Assembly (NCBI GenBank): GCA_009192285.1
Contig: CM018604.1
Coordinates: 434,001-498,000, forward strand
Reading direction: 5' to 3'
From: Morchella semilibera
Lineage: Eukaryota; Ascomycota; Pezizomycetes; Pezizales; Morchellaceae
DNA: 64,000 nucleotides
Below the pieces are notes generated by a model. That model was not told the DNA's origin, did no database searches, and worked only from the letters and a program-made list of their open reading frames with translations. This document shows positions 25,501-39,300 of the stretch, piece after piece. The translations under genes and the position numbers were made by a program. The stretch's first letter is position 1. Each line of letters begins with the position of its first letter.

Positions 25501-28357
25501 TACTCCCCGTGCTCCCTCGATCCTCCCGTGGTTACTGAACCGACTTGGCTTGGCCGAGGCGAATGGCGAAGGAGGCGAAGGAGAGGAATAAGAAGGAAGG
25601 CGTTGATGTTCCTTAGGTCTTTATTCAATCAGAACTGTGGCGCGGAATTGAAGCGTTGGATTTGTCTTGAGGTTCCCATGACACATGTATGTATCTAATG
25701 AGAGCATATATCGATATGCAGCTTTCCCATGGGACAAAGAAGAGGAAAAAAACGCCATCCTCAGATCTCTTAGGTGCCAGCCAAGAAGGTTACGCAGTCG
25801 ATCACAGGTGCAACAATTGGTCCTCTAAACGGTCCATCCACAAGGAGAAAAAATCACTCGGGTGGTATCATGTAATGGATGCGGATAGGCAGGTAACCTA
25901 GCGAGAGAAACACAGAAAACCCCTGTAACACCCTAACCCACCCGATTTCTGCGTTTCTGGGCGACATATGTCACCCTCACCTCACATCAACTCACTCTTT
26001 TCTAATCCCAGTTCCAGGTTGCCGGAATTTCTCGTTTCTGTCCCACGTTATGTGTTCCGGTTGGCGCCGATGCTGGTTTAGGAGTCACGGTTTATCACTC
26101 ATGCAGAGTCATGCTTGAGTGGAGCTCCCCTCGAGCTCGGTTGTGGTGGCGATACGGAGCGATTGCAGTCGCAAAATCAGATTTCTCGTATGGAGCGGCT
26201 GGCGGGATAAAATATCATGTTCTATCACAGACTTATCATCACCGCATCGTGATCGTCGGCATAGAAGACCCCGTTCTAATATCTGCCGTTCCAGAGTTTG
26301 AGCGAAGCCCTCGATCATTGGATTATTGAGAGAAGCAATTTTGAGTGTAGCGCGCGGAGGTTCACCCGTTGGTTTCCTTTTTCCTTTTTCCTTTTTCCTT
26401 TCAGTATTTCTTCCTTTTTATGTGGGGAAAGGAGGAAGGTGCTAGGAAAAACCAATGAGGGACTATCTGGGGCGCAACAACTTTTGTCATTTGTCGATCT
26501 GAGGTGAGATTGGTGGTTGGTTCGTTGACCTATGTTTTACAATTTGTGTAATTACTAGGTAATTCATTGGTGCCCCACTCAAATTCTATATCCTCAGACG
26601 ATCTGATACGCCGAGAGAAGGGGGGTTGGGTAGCTAGAGTGATCTGTGTAGAGTAAAGTAAACTTACGTGTAAAGCTAGGGCCATATCACTGCCAAATTG
26701 TAGGGTAAAGCTATGACGGGGCGGCGGCGGGGTTGATCTCGAATAACCGTACAGTCAAGACAGTTCTTCGCGAAAGTATTGGCATCGGCGTGATTGTGGG
26801 AGTTCTTGGGAGGTGGGAAAGATGTGCCTTATGTAGGTTTCTTGGCCCCTTGGCACTTGAGGTTGGGATGCACCAATCAGAGAGGGCCTTATGAGCACGT
26901 TCATAACCTATTGCCTAGAGGAATTGGCCCACGTTTGGCGGCTGTTGCAATGATTGGGCCACCGGGGGCACTCCCGCTACTATGCAGCAGATGCCTGTCT
27001 CTTGTTCAGCTTTTATTTTGATTGGTAGTAAACATGTGTACAGAGCAGATGCGTCTTGTCGTTTTTTTCTTTTCATTTTTGCCCTACATACAGAGTATCT
27101 CGGGTCGGGAGTAGTTTCGATTGTGTTTCTCTAGATCGTTTTAAGGTTAACGATAGTCCGAGAAAAAAAGTAATTATTGGGAATGGCACTTACTTACTTT
27201 TTCTTCGACTAGACTCGGTAATTCACCTCGTGTCTAGCCAAACGTAAAAGCTAAAATGCATCACCATAAGCTCTTGGCGCCAAGGGACCCACGACCTCCC
27301 TATCTTGAAAGGAGCTTAACCACTCTCCTGCCTGTGGAGGGAAGAAAAAAACTTCTGTCAGGACTGCCGCCACCAACAGCTGTAATAGGGATCTGGGAAA
27401 GAGAATTAGCCTCACCGAACTCATGATCAACTCTCCTTTCTTGGCCCTTTCTACACGTGTTGTGTTGATAGGAGGATCGAGAAGGCCACCACCACCGCTG
27501 CTGGGAGGAAATTTTTTAGATCTAGATAACATACATACTTTCACCTAGGAGGGTGGGGTTTATTTTGAAATTCCAAATTAAGGAATTAATGATAGTGGGC
27601 TATCTGATTTATCAAGCTGGTTGGTACTGCAATGGGAGGTGCCATCGGGGCTTGTAGTACTCTGTTAACAAGTTGTTTACAGGTATATGCGGCTCGTCTT
27701 TTGATATTGGCAGTACCCATATCTGTACTTGGACTCGTATTATCAACTATGATAATGAGACTTCAGTATAAATCTAGAGTACCTATATAGAAGGGAACTT
27801 CTACATCCTACCAATTAGGGACAGATTAGGGATTTGCCGCTGCTAATCTCAAGGCTAAAAAGATTAATAGACGCAAGGATAAATGTTAGACAGGACCCTG
27901 TAATGTATTCTACTCTAACCCCCTCCCCGCTACCTTCAGATATGTGCACCACCCACGAACTCGGTACCTGCCCCAGTCTCATATTACAACTTTTTTTTTT
28001 TTTTTTTCATTCTTACCGCCCTTCCAGACACGAATAGAATTGGGCCCGCGTGAGGGTGTGATACCTACATGTACCTAAGAGTTATTCCGAAAACTGATGA
28101 AACCATGCGCGTGGGTGGTAGGGAGGGGATTGGCCAACCTAGATTGTACATGCACTTGGCGAACATCAGCTCAGCTCAGAGGAGAGACTCTCATAAATAT
28201 GTCCTGCCTTTCGCATCCACCTGGGTCTTTTTCTCAGTCTACCACTCAACAACAGCTCAAAGCCGACAAAGGGTCCTGCAACAAGAACGAGCTCCCTGCA
28301 AAACTTTAATACTAGATTCTCCGATTGAGATCTTCTCAGTCAGCACCAACAGTCAAG

Positions 28358-30183
28358 ATGAGCGTTGGACAAGCTTTCCCCGAGTATGACTACATCTTCG
28401 CAATCGCAATGCTCTTTGCATTCTTGGTAGGCTTCGCCTTTCAAACGCTAATATTCTGAAGTTGTTACTGATATAGATGGGACTTGATAGGATGCATGGA
28501 ACATTGGTGCCAACGATGTAGCCAACGCTTTCGCTACTTCCGTCTCTTCCAGGTCTCTTACACTCTTACAAGCCATGATGATCGCTTCCGTTATGGAATT
28601 CGCCGGTGCATTGCTCGTTGGTGCTCGTGTCGCCGATACTATCAGGTCCAAGATTGGTATGTTGACCTACCTATTCAAATCACTATGGATATAATCCCGA
28701 TGGAGCACAATCTAATATGAAAACTTGTACTATAGTCAAGGTCGAGTATTTCGACGATCAACCTGCCGTCCTCATGTTGGGAATGTTGTGCGCCTTGATC
28801 GGTTCCTCAACATGGCTCACGGTTGCCACAGCTATAGGTTTGCCTGTCTCCACCACCCACTGTATTGTCGGTGGTGTTATCGGAATGGGAATTGCGACTG
28901 TCGGTGCCGATGGTATTACCTGGGGATGGGATGGAAAGGGTGTTGCTCAGATCTTTGCATCTTGGCTCATTGCTCCCGCGCTTGCTGGATCATTCGCCGC
29001 CATCCTCTTCTCCGTCACCAAATACGGTGTTCTGAAGCGCCAGAACCCCCTCAAGTGGGGTATGGTTATGGTCCCGATCTACTTTGCCATCACCTCCGGT
29101 ATCTTGACCATGCTTATCGTCTGGAAGGGTGCTGCCTCTTTGGACCTTGATGACTGGAACGCCGGCCAGATTGCTGGGACTATCTTCGGAGTTGCCTTCG
29201 GTGTTATGGCTATCTGCGTTGTCTTCTTCCTTCCTTACCTCCACCGCCTTCTTGTTCTCGAGGACTGGACCCTCAAGGGATGGGAAATTATCTACGGCCC
29301 TCTCCTCCTCCGCCGTGGTCCCGTTCCCGAGCGCCCCAGTGGCCATGTCGAGGTTATCAAGGACTACTACGCCGGCCATGCTACCCGCGATGAGCTTGAG
29401 GCCCGCAAGTTGAAGGACGTTGAGGCTGGTGCTGCTTCCACTGACAAACAGGTTGCCCAGGCCGGCGGCCAGACCCTTGAAGAGGTTGAGAAGGCTGATG
29501 CTGGTCCATGGTACACTCCTAAGAACTTGATGTTGTTCGCCTGGAACGCCTTCATGCATGGTGTACGCGTCGATGTCGTTGGCGAGCAGAGCCGTGATGA
29601 CTTCCTCTCTGGCAACCTCGCTGAGACCCACGCCCGCGCTGCCCACTTCGATAACAAGACCGAGCACTTGTACTCGTTCCTCCAGGTTCTCACTGCTGCC
29701 ACCTCTTCTTTTGCCCACGGTGCCAACGATGTTGCCAACGCCACTGGTCCCCTCGCCACGATCTTCTTGGTGTGGAAGACCGGGCACAGTGGAAAGAAGG
29801 CTGAGGTTCCTCTCTGGATTCTTGCCTACGGTGGTGCCGGTATCGTCATTGGTCTCTGGACTTACGGATACAACATCATGCGCAACCTTGGTAACCGTTT
29901 GACCCTCCACTCCCCCTCCCGTGGTTTCTCCATGGAGCTCGGATCCGCTATCACTGTCGTCATGGCCACCCGTCTTGCACTCCCCGTCTCCACTACTCAA
30001 TGCATTGTCGGTGCCACCATGGGTGTTGCCTTCTGTAACGGCGACTTCCGCGCCCTTAACTGGAGAATGGTCGGATGGTGTTATGGTGGTTGGATCTTCA
30101 CCCTCCCCATCGCTGGTATCATCTCTGGGTGTCTCATGGGTATCATCATCAATGCTCCCCACTGGACTCCTCCATCTCTTTAG
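28358..30183 (+). CDS. PHO89: Sodium/phosphate symporter, PiT family (PHO89/PHO-4 type)
   Basis: This is a plasma-membrane transporter that takes up inorganic phosphate with a cation. Three exons are supported: 28358-28426, 28491-28656 and 28736-30183, with introns of 64 and 79 nt, giving about 560 residues, close to yeast Pho89 and Neurospora PHO-4. The two inverted PiT signature copies are present: [13 protein letters not shown] from about residue 29 and [13 protein letters not shown] from about 407. The paired [11 protein letters not shown] (about 115) and [11 protein letters not shown] (about 495) motifs follow each. Multiple hydrophobic helices flank a hydrophilic cytoplasmic loop rich in Glu/Asp/Lys. 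The first intron splits the signature region ([13 protein letters not shown]), so the short 23-residue first exon is needed for the family N-terminus and fixes the start. No CACGTG site was noticed directly upstream. Confidence 0.96.
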
Positions 30184-32684
30184 TTTACGGTCTTTTCGGT
30201 TGTTTTTTCCCCCGTTTTTGCTCCCAGCTTAACCTACATGTAGAGCGAAATTTATATATACCTTGTTACTGACTAATTTTCCTTGTTTCCTTTATTTTTC
30301 TTGTTGGTATTTCTTTTCGGGGGCTTATGTTGTGGTTATTTCAAAAAAAAAGGATGATGTAACTAGTTATGGAATTAGCAGCAAAATATAAATTATATCT
30401 TTTGCTAGAGCTTCTCTCCTATTTCTTTTCCAGCTTCTCAACGTGAGACCGTAAAAGGTTTGGTTATCTGTTTTTTTTTTATTTATACATTTCTAGTTTA
30501 TATTTTATCAACCACTTTATCATTTCTCTTTCTTTACCAGAAATATAACCAAGGGGAATCTATTCAAACAAAAACAAAACTCAGCTGCTATGTGTGCCTT
30601 GCCGTGACCGATCGTGGCACCTCTTTGCAAACCGGGCCGCCAATTACACATGCCAACCTCCAACGGCCAGCTTGTTTCGTAGTTGTTCCAGAGCACCGTT
30701 AACTTAATGCACCCCACGTCTCAGAAACGGTGGCGCGCCAGATTCGCAACCTGACCTTGCAGAGCGCTAAACCCCACAGTTTCAGACTTTCTTTTTTTCC
30801 TGCAGGGGTTCAGGAGGGGGTTAAGCATTGATACTGTGGTGCGTGTGGGCAGAAACTTTGCTTGTGCGTGGACCGGGGGGGGGGGGGGCTTTGTGCGGCC
30901 ATGGCAACGGTGATGGCGGCACTTCAACTGCCCCCCCGCCCCCCTCATTATCCCCCCGTAGAGTTTCTGCGGAGGGCATAGGGATTGCATATTCTTGCCG
31001 GGTCTTGATGTCTTATATGCTGTGATACTTCTCCAGCTGCGAAGGAAGGCTGGGTATCGGGCGTGCGGGCTCTTGTATTGAGATAATAGCATAGTCCGAC
31101 GGCGAAAGGCGGGCTTACGGCCGCAGTACATGTAGTTAAGGTGGAGAGAAGGGCGGGCGTAGTAAGGAACAGGTGAGGTAGGTAAAGATTGGTGAGATTG
31201 GTGAGATTGGTGAGTGGTTGTACGCTCAGGTGAAGTGGACTCAGATCTGCTAGCTATTTTGACTTAACCAACCAGGAGCTTTTTCTGATTATTGATATTA
31301 CTAGTAGTTACGCATGTATGTCGATCTGTATTCTTTGGCAGTATCTAGGCAAATGTAGATGCTCTCAATTCCGTACAGCTGATCATCAAGCCGTATCTAA
31401 ACAGGTAACCCGACTACTGCCTAATCGAACCATTCATTCTCCGCCTTCAAATTTGAGTTTTCTATATCTGGCCACCTCATCTAGCTCTGAATCTAAGCCT
31501 ATGATCGGCCAATATCAGACGTAATCGATCTTGGCAAATTCTAGTCTTTTTATTATTATAAAAACCCCTCCGTTTCCCCTTAACCCTTTCTGCTGCTTCA
31601 AAAAAATTTCTGCTTGGCTTGTACTGAGGCCCATATTTGAATCCGTTTCGCATTCTGGGATGCGTGGTATACATGCTCCGAGGCCGTGAAACAAATACAT
31701 CAATGGGATCTTCCGGAGGTGAAGAGATGCTCTTCTGTGGTTCTAGGGCTGTTAAGTTTTTGCTGCTCCCTGAATCCTCTATCCCTATTCCCATCTTCAT
31801 CTTCCTCACCTTCCTCACCTTCCTCTCCCACCCGAGGTGCTAGGTACGCTCACGATTAGTGGTGGATGCAGGCAGTTCAAATTATAAAACAATTACAGTT
31901 ATATATAGCAAGAGCTAACTGAGGCGTACTTTTGGTATGATCTCTATTCTTCCCACTCTCATGCTTTGAATTCCCCAGTTACTCTTCACTCCCCTTACCT
32001 TAACCAAGAGCTCTGCTCGTATGCTCTACATGAGCTCAGAGACGAAAACCAAACCCCATTCTCTCGTTGGCTCCGTCTTTTGGTGCTCTGTACAGCAGCT
32101 ATACCCCACCTTCTTCCTTGAATTTTCCCATTTGAGCACTGAGAGGCTTTTTAGCGGTTGCGTATGCTAACTTCATGTACATGTACTTATGAACCGTCGA
32201 TGGCCGCAAACACTAAATACTAAAGATAAAGCTTAACAACATAAAGAAAGAATACCTCGTCAGAAAAGGTCAGCTATATGGCAAAAACATGAACTTCTAA
32301 TCATAGATTACGTCGAAGTCATTGTTTATCACTCGTGCATCCATAAGAATAATATTGTGGCTTATGTAATGATGACTGTCATGCATGCCAAGCTCGACAT
32401 GTATCCTCATCTAGTGAGTACAAGAAACTGTCCAACAGCCAAAGTAATTTGAGATGCTAACTTGTATATAATTACATGTAGTAGCGAATAGTGCTAAAAG
32501 ATTGCTAGATACATTTAAAAGGCATTGCTGAAGGCATCTTTGCCATTGAATACTGGATAAAGCCAAGAATGAACCAACCTCCGACATCAAGCCATCACCA
32601 CATGAAAAAAAAACACCTATGCATCATAATTGATGTTTATAGTACTAACTCCTCCGACTTTGACCACTTGAGAAATAATACGTA
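30184..32684. other. Gene-poor interval
   Basis: No recognised gene. A G14 tract lies at 30875-30888. Three tandem GATTGGTGA-type units sit near 31187-31212. A dispersed-motif copy is at 32319-32335 on the minus strand. TACATGTA palindromes occur near 30236, 31128, 32178 and 32476. A 113-codon minus-strand open frame at 31477-31818 is charged and protein-like but has no motif or splice support. Confidence 0.5.
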
Positions 32685-35656
32685 TCAAATATCCATACTA
32701 GTTTTCTCTATGGTTTGAATTTCCTCAGACGACAAGATTCCTACCTCCTTCAACAACTCGGACTCGGCATTTACCCTCTGGTTCTGTAGCTTTGTCATAT
32801 TATCTTCAGCTCTCTTCTCTTTGCGTGTTTCACCGGCGTTCAAAATATCTGAAATTATTTCTGAGCGCTTTTTCTCAAAAAGTGTCTTATTCCAGTATCC
32901 TTCGCCCAAGAGATGGAAAATCCTTTCAACCATGCGAAGGTGGTCGAGGACGACATAGTCCGGGAAACAAAATGTCCGCGGCGAAAAAGCCGGAATCATT
33001 TGTTTCCAGATGGCAAGAGTTGGTAGCGGATTCGTTTTCGCAGGCCCAGAGAAAGTAAGTGTTCTTTAATTTTTATGGTTAGTGGAACAACCTTTTAGGG
33101 CGGATCTAGGTGTAAACAAACTTACTTATGGTTCCCCTCGAGGAGTCTACATTGTACCTCTAATCCGAACATGAACTCTACGGGCCTTTCTCGTTTTTTG
33201 GAAGTACCGTCAGAGAACCTAACCTCCTGACGCCTCCATCTCTTCACTTCTTTCTTCAAGAGGTTGACATTTAGCGACATTTGCTGCGTCTTAAGAAAGT
33301 CACTGCAGGCGTGAACAACTGAGCATTCGATATAAGAGTACAACCCCGACTGCTGAAAGGGGCCTATAGAGATTGTGGGAGAATCAGGATTCAGGTTAGC
33401 CTTTCTCATGGCAGATTCAAAGTCGTTTTCCCTCATTCGGCTCGTATGTCCGTTTCCCTCAAATTGCTTATCCGCCCCTTCTGAGACACCGTCTAATTCT
33501 GAGGGTAAAGGTCCAGAATCCAGAGTTTTTGCAGGTTGTTTTAGCTTTGGAAAACCAGAGACTTCTTCCTCGATGGTAAAAGGGCTTCTTTTAATCGGCT
33601 CAGTCCCTGGAATGGGGCGGGCCGTAAGTACAATATCTGGCGTGGATCTGCTACCAGATAACTGCAAAGGGTTCCCATTGTGCATGGGTGCAGAGATGGC
33701 CATTTTATCGCCCAGCCTTCCCCGAGTCTTTATTGGGTTCTGGAAACTACGGTCAGTATCTGTGTGGGTATATTGCTGATACATTAACAAACCTTCCATG
33801 TTCTATTCATTCCATCGTGGACAACCCCACGGATCGATCTCAAGAAGGCAGGCTTGTTATCACCTTTAGCGTGAATTTTCTGAATCTCTTCCATTGGATC
33901 CTTCCCAAAAGGCGGTATGTGCGCGGCAAAGGTAGGATGGTTAAATCTACCAAGAACGTCTCTCTCCTCCTCTTGTACAATTTCCCTTGTAACAATAAAG
34001 GAAGTCGATTGCGAGGGGTTTGGGCTGAAGGTTGGACTATAATTTATATCAGTGGATTATGGTTAAAAAGGGTCATTCGGGGAGTTGACTAAAAACTTTG
34101 GACGGCTTTGCATCGGCATTACAAAGGTTAAAAGAAAATAGAGAGGTAGTAACGCAAAAATTAGGGTCTCTCTGCTTACATTTTTGTTCTAGTCCCTTGG
34201 TTCACATCCTCTTCATTGAGTTCGCTCCCCGATTTGAGCCTGTCCGAGTTTCCAACACTATGACCCTTGCTTTGAATAATAGGCTTACGGGTAACTTGAT
34301 AGCCTTTTCTCCCCTCGCTCGAATATCCAGGCTGACCTAGCTTTGTAGCAGTTTTCTCAGGATGATATGAGCGAGGAATACTTTCATAGGGGTTACTTGA
34401 GTCATAGTCAGGATAGGTCTTTGTAAAATCCGTTCTGGATTGGGCGGCACCGCTCGTATCCTGATCATTATATATATTTTCAGAATTGACCGAATACACT
34501 GAGGAGGGTGAAGGCACCCTCAAGGTGGGTGTCCAGTCCCCTAGCTGTAAGTGGCGGGGTCGGTCCCTACTCATATCAGGGGGACACCCGCCTTCTAGTG
34601 GTTTTCCGATCAAAGTCCCATATTCATGATTGGCTGCCAAATTATCGGTATAGTAAGTGCCCGGCCTATCTCTATAATAACGAGCCTTAGTTGCCCTCCT
34701 TCTCTCCTCGAATGATGTATATGTAGTATTAATCTCTGGAGGTTCGGAAACTAGGTCGCCATTTGCCAATATTAAAACGCTTAGGAATTCCATTATTAGA
34801 AGTACCAACTTGTACGCCTTGGGGACGACTGTAAGAAATTCCAGGCAGTGTTTCATTGGTAGAATAAGAACCCCTAGATGGGATCTCAACCTCCTTAAAA
34901 CTAACAGAGGGTAGCTTTGGTTGATAGTTTGTATTTGAGATGCTCTCTAGCTCTCCACGGGGTCTCACAAAGGCGGAATTGTTCAGATAGGGGTTCCCTT
35001 GGTTATGAAACTCATTAATTTGTGGTGTACGTAGGGGTGAGGTATAGCTTCTCGAGTGCCCCCCTGCTACCGTAGGCTTAAATTTAATGCTAAAACTTTC
35101 GTTTCCAGATTTGACTACAGCCTTAGGTGATCTATTTGGAATATAGATCACTTTGGCTTTGTTGGAATTTTGAGGCCATACTGGGGTTGAAAGTCTCCCT
35201 TGGTGATCCGAATCTCTATCTTCTGGCACTTCGGCGTCCTCTACAGTAAAACTGGAGTTTTCTGTTTCTTGTTTTACTGCAGTCCCACTGCTGTTGCCTA
35301 TTTTAGTAGGTAATTGAGGATCGATAGTTACCTCATTGGTTGCTGATGAGGGTTTGGGAAACTCGTTTCCTTTTGTGCTGTTCTTTTCTGATATTTGTTG
35401 GTGAGAATTATCTTGCCAGCGGAGACATATCTCGTCTTCAGTGACTAAAAAATTATTACTATATTTTAATATCAGGGGGTAAACAATTGTTAAAAATCCT
35501 AATGATTTTCTTACCTTCATCGTAGCCATTGCTTTCTAGATTGTCATCAGGTTTATCTTCCATCAAACCCCCCAAGGTCATTACTTCAAGATTTGGTGCC
35601 AGTACCATCAAGTTTGGGTCATCAGTATTGGCCGATGAGAGTCGAGAAGATTCCAT
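32685..35656 (-). CDS. Uncharacterised conserved-type fungal protein, six exons
   Basis: Six exons join in frame: 35656-35515, 35444-34806, 34750-34180, 34036-33793, 33739-33126 and 33063-32685, giving about 862 residues. The introns are 70, 55, 143, 53 and 62 nt; the last has a clear CTAAC branch point. Residues 1-520 are mostly disordered, rich in Ser, Pro, Asn and Tyr. The C-terminal 300 residues look folded. One segment holds a Trp/Arg-rich stretch (LLKKEVKRWRRQEVRF) followed by PVEFMFGLEVQ. A helical region after it reads RTFCFPDYVVLDHLRMVERI. From memory this resembles a domain of uncharacterised ascomycete proteins, but I cannot name it. The gene is transcribed divergently from the gene starting at 36357, with 0.7 kb between start codons. 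Confidence 0.8.
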
Positions 35657-36356
35657 TTCTTTGAGGATATAGTAGAGGATTTTACGTTTGTGCAGGTTAT
35701 GAAGTTGAAGATATAGGAAAGCTTGAGATGGAAAATTGTTGGGTTGTAGGTGCAGGGAGCCTTGAGGAGATAGTACGATATTGTGCTTGTAGATATAGGG
35801 AGCTTGACCGTTGATAGGATTATTTATTAATGGAGGGGTCGATTGGGACAACTAGCACAATGATGGGACTAACTGACTAGTACAAATAGGAACATTATAG
35901 TATGATTTACTTAGAGAGCCGGGCTAAATTTGACTATAGAATGGGTGAATGTCGCACAAAATCCTTTGCGCAGTATTTTTTGTGTGGGACTGGTACTGTT
36001 CACCTTGCCCTACTAGGGCGAATGGCTCTTGACTTCTTTCTCACCACGATCAACCACCCCCCACAACCAGGAACATCCCACAACAACTCCCCTCTTGGTT
36101 CCATCATACCCTAACGCAAGATCTTCAACACCTTTATCACCACCACTACTTCAAGGTACTACAGCCTTGAAAGTCTCAACTTCGTCACTGAAACAACTTC
36201 TGCTGGCTTCCCCACATCAACTACTGTTTCCCCCCGAATAGAACCTTACATCCGCCCTGGGCCCACTTTTTCATAGATTGGATCTCTCTTCTCAGGTAAA
36301 CACAATATCCTTGGTCTGCTCGTTATGAAAGTTTGCTAACAGTTTTCTTAGCTCGT
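35657..36356. promoter_or_regulatory. Shared divergent promoter region
   Basis: This 0.7-kb interval separates two divergent start codons. Its right end contains a probable 5'UTR intron (donor GTAAAC at 36296, CTAAC branch point, acceptor TTAG ending at 36351), five bases before the ATG at 36357. The CA/CT-rich plus strand at 36040-36290 looks like fungal leader sequence. No specific factor site could be assigned. Confidence 0.5.
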
Positions 36357-39300
36357 ATGGACCAAACCCCTGGCGGGTTACCGCCTCGTCGTGGTCTGAT
36401 ACCAACAGCCCAGCCCTTCTATCCACAGTTATTCGCTCCCCCTCCTCCTCCATTGATGCCGTTCTATGATCAACAATACCAACAGGGTGTCATGATGCCT
36501 CTGATGAACCCTGATGGCGCGGGAGCACATGTCCCCATTTGGCACCCCACTCCCAGCTTCTATCCATACTATCAGCAAGGTTTTGGCGTACCACTACACG
36601 CTCCAATCCATCAACAAAATCAGAGTTTTCCACATTCTAATGAACATATAAATGAGTACCCTCATGGTCAGTAAATAAACTCTGAAGTTCGAAGATTACC
36701 TTCACTAATGCCATCTAGGCGGCCGGGAACAATACTCAAGTGTGGGGGGGCTTGGAACTCAGCAAAATTTCGCTCAATCCCCTAATTCAAGATATTTAAA
36801 TAAGCCACAAAACACCCCAGAGTTTCCATATGTTGAACCAATCGACCATAATCAACCGCAACCAAATTCACCTGGCTCAAGCCTCGAAAACTATCCAACC
36901 AAGTCTACTCAGGTAACAAGGCACAGAGGAAGCACCTTTCCAGGAACCAGCCCTCCTACCTTCAAGCATTTTGAGGGCTCGAAGAAGCAGGACTGGAACT
37001 CGTATAGCAGTCAATCAGATTCTCAGCGAGGCAACAGGAGAAAGTCTGGCTCCTCTGATAGCAATATCTCACCTCCTAAAGTGATCAGATCGGGTAGTGG
37101 CCATAACGTTCCTAGTGGGGCCGATAGAGAACAGTCCTATAACAATTTCGCAAGCCAGGATGCAAGGAAACTACCCTGGACGAGCCAACCTAATTCTCAG
37201 GCTGCTTACCAAGATCGGGTAAGAGCAAACAAGGAATTTCACCCACAAGCCAGAAGAGACAGGAAACCAATCCCACCCGCGTTCCGGAAGCCACATTTCG
37301 CAGGGCCAAGCTTAATCCCACCAGCATCAACCCTCTACTGGGTTGAAATCAAGGATAGAAACAACGGTGAAAGTGTGCAAACCGACCAAAGTGGGATCTT
37401 TGGTCAGAGATCAACCTTTGATAACTCGAATCAGATTCCGCTCCCAAACCCTACTGTTCATGTTGAGAAGGCTTATTCACCACCACTTGTCGTCACCTCA
37501 GTCCCTGTAGTGAAAAACCCCGAAGATCCGTCCAACTTTACACTCAACCCGAAAGCCTCGAACTTCGTAATGGTGTCAAAAAGTGCTTTCCCAAAGGCTG
37601 ATGGTGAAGAGGATGAGTATGTTGGTTACTATATGGTTGGGGACCAAAATAAACCTCCGTGTTCAACAGAAAATGATCTTGTCATCTCCGGCGGTAACCA
37701 CCCGATGGATTGGCAGTTGCCAATTGAGGGCACAGTTAGAAAGATACCAAAGGAGCTTATTGGAAAAGTCCCAGGTAATATGGATTGGGAAAATGGTACT
37801 TTCAATGTCATTAGAGACGACCGGAGTGTCCGGTCCTGGGGAAGCTGGAACTCCGAGGACGAGGCGGAGGTCCAGGCCCGCATAGCTGCAACAGAGTCTT
37901 CCTCATCTCTGAAAGAATGCAACGAGAAATTGGAATCGATCTTCAGGGGATCGAGTCCTTCAGCTAAGGCAGGGAACTCGGATGAACAGGTGGAACCAAT
38001 CATCGGTAACAACCCAACACAAAGTGCACATACACAGGGCCCTGAGAATAACGACGAGGGCCTACTAAAATCTATTGAATTCCCTAAAAACATGCTCCTT
38101 GAGGGCAATAAGGGTATTGGGGTAAACGAACCAGTCGTCGAGGCCTTGAAAAACATCGTGACAAAAAGCAGCACCAATACCTGCATTTCTACTATGGTTG
38201 AGGAGAGCAATAACTCCGTTAGCCACAGTACCACAAGCCACACCCCCGAATGCGATACAGAAGGACTAGATTCTGAAGAGGGTCCTACACAATTTCAGGT
38301 GGTGAGAGGCAAGAAATTTAAGTCTAAGGGGAAAAAGAAAAAGAAGACAGGTCCAACTACTCCCTCAAAAGAGAAGCTGGTGTTAGGAGCCGAAGAGGTA
38401 TCGCGTATGAACGAAAAAGCGATGCCAGCACTATCACTAAAAACTATACAACCAGCTCAATTACAAGCAATGGCCACTGATTCATCAACGGCCTTGGAAA
38501 AGAGCGAAGACCCAAAGATTTCGGCACCCCTCCCTGTACGGAAAAATCCTGAGATTCCAGGGGTCACAGTTAATAATAAGGATGCTACACGGCCGATATT
38601 CAACTATCGTGACGCTTTGCTAAAGAAGATTGAAAGCCCGCAGGTCTCAGTTGCTTTACCAAATCCTCAGGCCCAAAAAGTTGAAGGAGCCACCACCCTA
38701 GACCCCGAAACTCAAAATATTAGAAACAAAACACTCTTACATTCTCAAGTCAAAGAGACTGAAAAGGATACCTCTTCAAAGCCCATCACTCCTACAGCTC
38801 GGATCCAGAAAGGTGATCAAACTGTCAAAAGTGGACCCTCTACAGCAATAGGCCTTCGAAGAAAATTTTTCTTACAACCGATACCAAGTACGGTCACTTA
38901 TCATTCTCTTATCCAGCACATTAAAGGTGGAATGATTGAAGACATTTATATCTCTGGGCTATCGCCTCATCCATCTGCATGGAAGGGTATAAGAAGTGGG
39001 AGCGAAAATCGGGGAGGTGATGAAAGTCGTTACGGCCATGTTAGTTTTTACTCAAATGAGGGTGCAAACAACTTTTGGGAACTCGTTCGCACCGGAAACC
39101 AACATCATGATTCATACAAAAGCCCATATGGGGGATTTGATGATGAAGCACCTGGCTATTTTATCTTTGATGGTGTCAAGGTTTTTGTCAGATGGAGGTA
39201 TAACGACCAGCGTCTTGTCAACCCCACAACATTAAGAGCAGTGGAAGATGAGAACGCCACCAGATGCATATTACTACGGTTCAGTGCTAGAGCTGCGGCG

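Larger units (their letters stand above)
17946..28357. other. Gene desert, 10.4 kb
   Basis: No gene with consistent splice structure or a known motif was found. The tract contains the nine-copy same-strand motif cluster (18817-24773). It also has C15 at 19558-19572, C14 at 22161-22174, several TACATGTA palindromes (near 18955, 20810, 20835, 21085, 22763, 22912 and 28070) and an (AATC)n tandem duplication at 19731-19793. Short open frames around 19820-20164, 21254-21872 and 25128-25698 overlap antisense frames and look spurious. The right end, from about 27.9 kb, is promoter and leader of the phosphate symporter gene. Confidence 0.55.

Noticed and set aside
25128-25698. 116- and 121-codon frames on opposite strands
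   Set aside because: No motif, and each is the shadow of the other; an Arg-run comes from a GGCGAAGGA repeat.
28990-30162. 390-codon open frame on the minus strand across the phosphate symporter
   Set aside because: It is antisense to a clear PiT transporter; the open frame follows from the host gene's codon bias, and its own sequence is low-complexity with no motif.
32792-33058. 88-codon plus-strand frame ending at a GTAAGT-like sequence
   Set aside because: It lies antisense to the last exon of the six-exon minus-strand gene, whose splice phases and CTAAC branch point fit better.
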